DNA of 64,000 nucleotides, taken from assembly GCA_036365455.1 (NCBI GenBank), contig JAWQUS010000011.1, positions 2,748,001-2,812,000 on the forward strand, in the 5' to 3' direction. This document shows, piece by piece, positions 53,989-61,325 of the stretch. The position numbers and the translations under genes were made by a program. The notes under the pieces were generated by a model, which was not told the DNA's origin, made no database searches, and was given only the letters and a program-made list of their open reading frames with translations. The DNA comes from Macrosoma leucophasiata. Its lineage: Eukaryota; Arthropoda; Insecta; Lepidoptera; Hedylidae. The first letter of the stretch is position 1, and each line of letters opens with the position of its first letter.

Positions 53989-54302
53989 CTGCCTCAGTAG
54001 CGTAGTGGTAGCAGGCCACTACTATTACGCTGGAGGTCCTGGGTTCGATTCCCGGGTCGGAGGATATTAGAGATAACGGTTTAAAATCCTTTATCTCTGC
54101 TTCTATTGGGATTTTTCCATTTTCTGGAAGTTTCCCAGTACCCCGGAGTTTGGTAATGTGTCCGGAGATGGCAACAGGTTCGCCACCTGTTACATGGGCC
54201 AAAACGTGACCGACGAGTCGTTGGTGTTTGCATGTATGATAGAATGCATGCATTTACCTCTGCCTACACCTCTGATTACAAGAGTGAAGTTACGTTTTTT
54301 TA
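53989..54302 (+). mobile_element. tRNA-derived SINE (family C)
   Basis: TGCCTCAGTAGCGTAGTGGT (A box), CCTGGGTTCGATTCCCGGGT (B box), body CATTTTCTGGAAGTTTCCCA and AACAGGTTCGCCACCTGTTA, tail CTCTGCCTACACCTCTGATT ... GAGTGAAGTTACG. Confidence 0.8.
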
Positions 54303-56064
54303 ACATTTTTTTACAGAAGAAAAAATATCGTCATTCTTATTTTGAGTAATATGCGTATGCAAAACTTTAACACTTCTTTCACTCGGGCATCTATTTTCTG
54401 ACGGTTATGAATTTTGAACACAGCGCCAGTTTAGTACTACCACCTCAATACCGCAGCAGTATGTCAGTGTTAACACATCCATAGAAATACATACGCCACT
54501 TAACTGGATCCTGCATGGAACCAAAACGGTATGTGACTTTATGAACGCACTGATATTTACACAGATATGAAAGTGATATCTATAATTACCAAGCCTCTGT
54601 TGTATTTAAATTATATTTTTTTACTCTAAAACAAGTAACGAAAGGCTAAGCAATACTCCAATTTCATTTCAAGTGCATATCTCTTAATTCTATTACAATA
54701 CAAGTGTATTATCTTAAAGAAACAACAGGCAGTTGTGGGATAACATTGCAGAATATAGAAATGACATAATGTAAGTCCTTGCCTTAACTGCATTAATTAC
54801 CAACACGTTTACCCAAAGTGGTGATTGTGGGTTTAATTCCAACAAAGATATATGTGGCATCTGCCAACTCACATTCAGTTAACGTGGCAAATAAAGCTTC
54901 TTAAATTCCCCATTCAAGCAATTCTAGCCCCAGCGGGGAACTTACAAACGTATATATATTTGTATAATACCTCATCGCATATTCATTTCTAAGAATTAAG
55001 CAAAAATATAAAGTTACGCAAGACTAGAGAATATTTCAAAACTGAGTCAGCACAAGTGATGACCAAAAATGTTTGAATAATTCATGTGATACCTCGAACA
55101 TGTTTAGCTGCTTGGTCAAGACTTGATATATGTGGAGCATTACCTTGGATGTGTAATATAATGTTTTATGTATTATGTATTTTGTTCGAAAATGTAATGC
55201 AAATTTTTCTTTGTTCAATCTTCACTGTTGTTTTCTATTGTTCTTGAATATTTTCAATAATGTTTGAACATTTTTCAATTCAAATGGTTAAGAGCGTATT
55301 GTTTTGAATAAATATCGGCCTACTGCGAGTCGCACTCACCTTCACAGGTTTCTCTGTAATTGAGCTGAAGAACTACTTTGTATTTATCAAAATTTTAGTC
55401 ACAGTAGCTTTGTAAATAAAGAGGTGAATGTTTAATATTCGTTCATTTTCAAAACTATTTACTTTAAAATGATAAAAGATATGTTGTTTTACATTAAGGC
55501 AATATATCACACAATAGGTTTATTTTTTTATTTTTTTTTGTTACTGAACTAGTTTGTCCTGCAAAAGCAGCTTTTATGTTTTAAATTTAGTTTCACGTTT
55601 TTGGTGTTTGGACACAGATTTTATGTGTGCACCAAATTTTAACTCAATTAATTCAGCACTTTCGAAAATCATAGAATAGTGATGATATACATTCTTTAAA
55701 TCATGATTGCTTTACTGTCTTTGGTCTTTCTGCAGTTCTAATATTTTGTTCACGGCTTTTTTTCTTTGAATATCTTTAAAAAAGTTTGTAGCAATAGTTA
55801 TATATTTATATATATTATAATTAATAATATTTATTCTGTATGTATGTGTTTATTTATAATTAGTTATATTATTATAATGCCTAAATTATACAGTAATTAT
55901 GTAATAAGTATGGTTTTTACTTTTTTAAGTTTAAGTTTAAGTATTAACATTTCCTTTTTCAATACTGAAACATTGATTTGGTCTGTTTGTTTTAATATTT
56001 GATTATACAAATTTCTATCTGATCTGCTTTTCAAACTATTTTTCCTTGCTTTTTTATAAGCATA
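54303..56064. other. Long AT-rich stretch, nothing recognised
   Basis: No copy of the window's repeat families, no coding frame with recognisable content. Composition is strongly AT. Confidence 0.5.
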
Positions 56065-56290
56065 CTTCTCAATTTGTACGCTTATGTCCATAGAGCAACA
56101 CGGGCCACCGGTCGCGGCGGACCGGAGGGGAGTAGCCATAGCGTGTTTTACCGAAGCAAAATAGTCAACAATTGCGGGGGGAACACACACTTTCTTAAAT
56201 TCACATACAACAAAAATCGTCTATTACTACGAAACTCACACCTTGACTTTAACAAAACACATCAACAATTTCACACACACATGTAATCAT
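56065..56290. mobile_element. Family K element, copy 2
   Basis: CATAGAGCAACACGGGCCAC, GGCGGACCGGAGGGGAGTAG, AAATCGTCTATTACTACGAA and CACCTTGACTTTAACAAAAC are the inverted counterpart of 50260-50450. Confidence 0.65.
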
Positions 56291-57038
56291 TCCGTGACAT
56301 AATAGTGTAAAGAATGATGCAACTACATCGACAAGTCCTAAAAACCATAGTTGCGACAAGTGTCGATAAATTACTTAACTCTGGGAAATAAGGTTTAAAT
56401 AAAATACACTTTGTATTATTATAAAGATGGACTTTATTTATTATGACAATTTAACAACTAATCTTGTCGCGTTATGCGCACGTATAGTCCGGTCAATTTA
56501 GACCAAAAAAATAGAGTGAAGTTACATAAAGTCCCAACAAGCTGAATGTTTAGTGAAATTTTTCAAATCATAATTATAAACAATATCTATAAGTTCCCCA
56601 TCATTCCCGTGTATGGAAAAAAAAATTCATGGTCAAAGTTAAAAAAAAAAGAGTTTTTCGCGATTTTCGGGAAAACGGTAAGTTTTATCATAAAAGTACC
56701 CCAAGCAAAAATTGTAGATCACAAAATTATCTATAAAAAATGTATCAATTTTTTTTTTCTTATGAGCCACCAAATTCAACAATATTGACCAAGTCAATGT
56801 TAAAAAAGTTAAACAGTTATAAAAGTTGTTATCGTCATAATATGCACACGTTTCCACGCCACCTATGAGGTAGTGTACTTAGCGCGTTTTTTTTAATATG
56901 GTTTCCCCAGTAGTGCCGCACGTAGTACTTCACGGGTCAGTTGTGATCTTGCTTAATGTAAAACTATTGCAAAATAACGGAAATTTTCAAAGTTTAAAAA
57001 AGATCAAAGCGATGTAAATTAAAAAAAAGTGTTGAAGT
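56291..57038. other. 3' flank of the cysteine-rich gene fragment
   Basis: AT-rich with A/T runs (56640-56650, 56748-56758). On the minus strand it follows the stop of the fragment at 57039 and may be its 3' UTR. CGTATAGTCCGGTCAATTTA and a polyadenylation-like AATAAA complement near 56435 are compatible with that. Confidence 0.35.
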
Positions 57039-57494
57039 TCATTCGTCTGATTCGTAAGTTTCAAATTCTTGTTCTTCTTCCCCTGCTTCTTCTTCATCTT
57101 CATTTTGGATGCAAGTCAATTGCGTCAATAGCGATGTATCACGCGATACTTCGTCGGAATCAAACGAATCCTCCATTGTTTGTGATTCAATATTAGAGCA
57201 CGACCGGCCTTGACAATTTGTGCATGCCAAAGAACAAGACAGTCCGACTTTTTTGCAAGCACATTTAGCACTGCATCCCTTTTTGTAGTTGCAAGAAATA
57301 GTGTTCAGCAGTTTTTCCGGCGCAGGTGGAAGTAAAGATTGAACTGGCTCTAATATATTGTTGACCAACTTCCAACCCCAGTCTGTAGGGGGTCTAGCTG
57401 ATAACCAAGCCACACTTAAACTTGGTAATATACTCGAAAAAGATGTTGGTGAGCAGCAACTGAGGTTGGAGGAAGACGGTGGTGGTGGATTTTT
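57039..57494 (-). pseudogene. C-terminal fragment of a CXC-type cysteine-rich protein
   Basis: The minus frame is open from 57494 to the stop at 57039-57041 (about 151 codons) and has no initiator near its start. Order: Ser/Pro-rich start, then AWLSARPPTDWGWKLV, LLPPAPEKLL, and a cysteine-rich stretch (CNYKKGC, CACKKVGLSC, ACTNCQGRSC), then an acidic tail rich in Glu/Asp. DWGWK, LPPAPE, then a CXC (tesmin/TSO1-like) cysteine block is a C-terminal pattern I recall from repetitive insect genes of unknown function. The upstream side is cut at 57495 by a stop and Helitron-like sequence, so only the 3' part of the gene is here. Confidence 0.6.
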
Positions 57495-57497
57495 TCA

Positions 57498-57573
57498 AAT
57501 TTAACAGTAGTTTCTGAGATTAGCGCGTTCAAACAAACAAACAAACTCTTCAGCCTTATAATATTAGTTTAGA
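57498..57573 (-). mobile_element. Helitron-like 5' terminus abutting the gene fragment
   Basis: In reverse complement it starts TCTAAACTAATATTATAAGG after an A and continues GCTGAAGAGTTTG, (TTTG)n, AACGCGCTAATCTCAGAAAC. The element then passes directly into the cysteine-rich fragment on the same strand; no matching CTAG end was found to the left. Confidence 0.6.
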
Positions 57574-57936
57574 TTTTCGCTCGGTGAGTTACATGTGACT
57601 CTGTCACATGTTGGCAATACTAGCAGCCTATGTGCTTTCATATCCGATGGCCATCAATGCGTCTATACAATATCATGTAGAGAGAAGCATTAACGTAAAC
57701 CAGATTTTTTTAACTAACCAAAAGTGTTTATGGTCCAAAATTTACCTAAATTTATATCCAAAAAAGTCACTTTTCCACGCGTACGAAGTCGCGGGCACAG
57801 CTAGTATTAAAATAAAACTTACAATATAAAAAAGGAATAATTTTATTTTTTTAAGTATTTCTTTTTATAACTACTATGTATGTTAAAAAATACTTAATAA
57901 GAACAAGAATAAATGAGCGAATAGTAATAACTAATA
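57574..57936. other. AT-rich stretch with a Helitron-like 3' end
   Basis: 57765-57803 (TTTTCCACGCGTACGAAGTC, GCGGGCACAGCTAG|T) is a plus-strand CTAG terminus. The rest unassigned. Confidence 0.5.
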
Positions 57937-58239
57937 ATGGTGGCCCAGAGCAGTTTGTGGCGAATACAACTACAACATAATATATTAATAAGAAAATTTA
58001 ATCTCAAAAATGTCTCTGTATATAAGACTCTTTTGCAATATTTATCGATAACTATCCACAAACCGACAACAACACTATCGATAAGCGGCTCCATCGACAG
58101 CGGCTTCTCGGAAACGAACTCGGATCAGTCGCTCGACCGATCCCCGTATCGTATAAGGCATACCAAACATTGCGCCCGACTGTGTTGTTTATATCAGTCC
58201 GAAACAACACTACCGATATTATGGCATTTTATACCTTAA
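57937..58239 (+). other. Open frame with two DRE-like palindromes, status unknown
   Basis: A 100-codon frame whose middle (TTTLSISGSIDSGFSETNSD) looks less AT-driven than other frames here. TATCGATA occurs at 58043-58050 and 58076-58083, 33 bp apart, with TATATAAG at about 58019. Either a promoter-like patch or a fragment of an exon. No splice signals or homology can be confirmed. Confidence 0.25.
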
Positions 58240-58394
58240 GCTTGATGTGTTAGATCTCTTTTTACAGTAAACAACACAGCAAATCAGCATTTTTTTGGAC
58301 GTCCGTTCAGTCGCACGACTAGATTTAGTCTAATGAGCAGTCCAGCTGCATAGTTTTATTATACGCACAGGATTTTTTATAGCATTTAATCTTG

Positions 58395-58476
58395 TACTTT
58401 GACAGAGGGGAAAGCCTGCGTGTGGCTACTCCCCTCCGGTCCGCCGCGACCGGTGGCCCGCGTTGCTCTATGTTTA
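58395..58476. mobile_element. Family K end fragment
   Basis: CTTTGACAGAGGGGAAAGCC, GTGTGGCTACTCCCCTCCGG and GCGACCGGTGGCCCGCGTTG join the two ends seen in copy 1, so the interior is deleted. Confidence 0.65.
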
Positions 58477-59276
58477 TGTCAACATTCTTCAAAGTTTTCC
58501 ATGAAGGCTTTCTTGTTTAAAATATTTCCATTTTCTGTTATTGAAGCTGTATTTAACTTTGCTTTATTCAAATTTGATGTGTACTTGACCTATTTCAGAC
58601 ATACATTTGAACAACATTGTCTAGACAGAATTCGTTCATCTCGTCAAAGCTGTTGGTTTCTGCAGAAATAGCTCCAAGACGTTCTATTATATTAAACAAA
58701 ACTTCCTAACAATAGATTAATATTGAATATTGGATACTGTTGCTTTGTTTACTATAATAGCACAGGTTGTTGTCGTACTTTGTCGATGTTATGATGTATA
58801 TTTATGTCCGTAGTGAAGTTTCAAATTTCAACAATATCAGAATGTTAATGCAGAAGTTAGATATGGTTCCAGTCATGTCATGATTGTGTCTCTTTAATGC
58901 TGAACGTTTCGCTTGTATTTTGCTGGAGGCACATATAGATATTAAATACCTTCCCGTTTACATCTGTATCCAATGACGATTTATTCATCGATAAAGCTTT
59001 TGTGTTGCATTATAAAAAAGAGAGAGTTTAAAAAGGGCTTATTAAAATATACATTCCGTTTATTATTTTATGTTTAACGATGTGTTCAAAATCAGTATTC
59101 ACAATTAGATGATTTAATACGAAACAAATAAAAAATCATTTATATTTCAAACAGTTAAAAAGAAACTCTGGTAAATTAAAATAATTTGCCGGAGCCTGCG
59201 CCTTAAAGTTGATTAATACACAAATGAAACGTAATAAACCAATCATAAGATCATCACCAACGTGTACGTTATATAA
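58477..59276. other. AT-rich stretch, nothing recognised
   Basis: No family match or coding evidence. Confidence 0.5.
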
Positions 59277-59536
59277 TCCATATTAATATTGTAAATGTGA
59301 AACTGTGTTTGTTTATCCGTCTTTCACGTCAAAACGGAGCAACGGATTGATGTGTTTTTATACAGAGATAGTTGAAGGGCTAGAGGGCGACATAGGCTAC
59401 TTTTTGTCCCGTTATATGACACCACTTCCCTAAAATAGGGGGTGGAAGTTTCAAGGAAGTTTCAAGGCTGAAAATTGGTATACAATAAATATAGCAAGAA
59501 AACATGCACGCGGGCGAAGCCGCGGATAACGGCTAG
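59277..59536 (+). mobile_element. 260-bp non-autonomous Helitron-like element
   Basis: Starts TCCATATTAATATTGTAAAT after an A, ends GCGGGCGAAGCCGCGG-ATAACGGCTAG before a T. The GCGG...CCGC stem lies about 10 bp before CTAG, as in Helitrons. Interior: GGAGCAACGGATTGATGTG and GGGCGACATAGGCTACTTTT. Confidence 0.75.
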
Positions 59537-59544
59537 TATGTTTT

Positions 59545-59625
59545 TTTTTTTATATCAAACGATTGACATACAAGCAGACGGGCCACCTGATGCAAAGTAG
59601 TTACCGTCGCCTATGAACATTATAT
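59545..59625. repeat. Fragment of a common lepidopteran repeat
   Basis: CATACAAGCAGACGGGCCAC, CTGATG and TACCGTCGCCTATGAACAT resemble a poly(A)-tailed repeat I recall from many moth genomes. It is similar in layout to family A near its tail (T tract, CAAAC...AGCA...GATGTTAAGTGAT), so the two may be related. Confidence 0.4.
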
Positions 59626-60063
59626 TTTCAAAATGGTACTGTATTCTTTTTTCCCCTTATAATAAATACTTTGAATTACAAAATTCCCGATCTTTTCTCA
59701 GATAAGATCATAATTAAGTTTTTGTTGTTGGAGGTCAGACAAAATTCGCTTTCACGATCTATTAACTAACTAATGACTGTCGTCTACCAAAAGCATTCCT
59801 TCAGTGTCCGGTGAACAATAATAATTGAGTCTAGTTACAATGGAGGGAACTTAAGAAGAACTAACCAAGCGAAAATTTCATTGTACCAAATAATGTTACT
59901 AATCTTCTGGTGACACTTTACATATTTAAGCTGAAAAACTTTGTTGGAAGTTGAGCATGAATCGAGTGCTTTGTCTTTTCTTTTTTGCTTTTATATAAAA
60001 AAGGATTACTTTTTGTGTCCTATGTTGTTTCAAAAAACCTTGGTTGTTTTACGTTACTCTTTG
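59626..60063. other. AT-rich stretch, nothing recognised
   Basis: No repeat or coding assignment. Confidence 0.5.
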
Positions 60064-60312
60064 GTATGATGTTAAGTGATAACTGCAGCCTATAGACACC
60101 CACACAAAGACCAGAGGTCAAAATGCGGATGCGTTACCACTTCTGAGGCTTAAGGTGTTATGCATCTGTGCCGGAAATAACAGGGCCGTACATCGACTTG
60201 ATACACCTGACCGGAACACGATAGTGCTGATCACTACCATTTAGCGGCAAGTATATTAGACAATGCTGTGGTGCCTACGCCCGCGAGCTCCGTTACTGGA
60301 GCTCTACCAAAA
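60064..60312 (-). mobile_element. Family A, lacking the poly(A) end
   Basis: TGATGTTAAGTGATAACTGC to GTTACTGGAGCTCTACCA; the tail part expected at its left is replaced by unrelated sequence. Confidence 0.75.
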
Positions 60313-60913
60313 ACTGGTCGAAAACGGCCGCGAAGACTACTGGTATTCCAATAATAACTCTTTTTGTTTGCTTAAAAATATAATAATAAAGTATTACGTA
60401 TACTCAACGACGAATAATATTTCCATACACAACAAAGAGCTTACATCAAGTCATCTATGTAATACGACAAACGGAATGCGGACCAAGTTATTCAATCTGC
60501 GACAAGCATATGACAAAATGTTACGTACAGAAGTTTTATGGAACGCAGATGCCCCAACCACCCCCAACCCACGTTACCGGCACCGTAAAATACCGAGAAG
60601 TCTTCACGTGCTTGTACTTAGTGAAATTCGTGGCTAACATCAAGGGATGTAAACGATAAGTCTGTTAGAAGTTTAGAAAATGAGTATCGGCTTGCAAAGA
60701 TTTAAATTAAATCTGCTTTGGGAAGGATATGAATGCCATATCAAATCAATATATATAAACTAAAACTTCACAGACAATTCTCTTAACCTACCTATTATGC
60801 CTATACACACACCGATGTTCTGAGCTGAATATTAATTACATCGTCATTATAAAATGAAAAAAAAAAAGAAAAAACATTTAATTTAGGTTATTTCCACCCA
60901 CATTTGTTGTTAT
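60313..60913. other. AT-rich stretch; open frame not convincing
   Basis: A frame runs from family A into 60637 but begins inside a repeat and has no recognisable domains. Confidence 0.4.
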
Positions 60914-61050
60914 GTATGTATGAAGAGAATGATGAAGGTAGACGAGGCACGAGAAGTTTGTCAGAACCGGGATGTCTGGCGCTCTACACTCTCTGCCTAC
61001 CCCGTTAGGGACCTGGCGTGAAGATACATACATACATACATTTGTTGTTG
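60914..61050 (+). pseudogene. LINE-E 3' end fragment
   Basis: TATGTATGAAGAGAATGATG, GCACGAGAAGTTTGTCAGAA and GTTAGGGACCTGGCGTGAAG, with tail (ATAC)n. 5'-truncated. It is followed by an inverted word pair (GTATATCTAATCTG/CAGATTAGATATAC) at 61050-61105. Confidence 0.8.
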
Positions 61051-61113
61051 TAGTATATCTAATCTGTGCAGTTTGGTATATTTAATCTGTGCAGATTAGA
61101 TATACATAATCTG

Positions 61114-61278
61114 TGTCACGGGGACTGGGACGCCCTCTGGCTCTCTTCCGGTGGGACCTTCTGAGAGGAAAACGTGCTCGTTGTGTTTTATGAGATTACC
61201 AATAAATAATAGTGTGTTCCGAATTGCGTTGTATCAATTAATTACAACCTACACCCGGGGCGCCGCATATATAATAAT
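61114..61278 (+). mobile_element. Putative 5' LTR of a Ty3/gypsy-type element
   Basis: Starts TGTCACGGGGACTGG, contains AATAAA at 61201-61206, and stops at the primer-binding-like site. About 165 bp is short but comparable with mag-type elements of moths. The right LTR lies beyond the window, so both borders are inferred. Confidence 0.4.
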
Positions 61279-61290
61279 TGGCGACGAGGA
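61279..61290 (+). promoter_or_regulatory. Putative tRNA primer-binding site
   Basis: TGGCGACGAGGA begins with TGG, the complement of a tRNA CCA end, and lies between the LTR-like region and the gag start. The primer tRNA is not identified with certainty (tRNA-Ser is a possibility). Confidence 0.45.
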
Positions 61291-61325
61291 TGCACAGAGA
61301 GACTCGGAGAGGGCCAGTGAAAACA

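Noticed and set aside
60263..60637. 124-codon open frame
   Set aside because: Begins inside a family A repeat, no recognisable domain and AT-driven codons after it.
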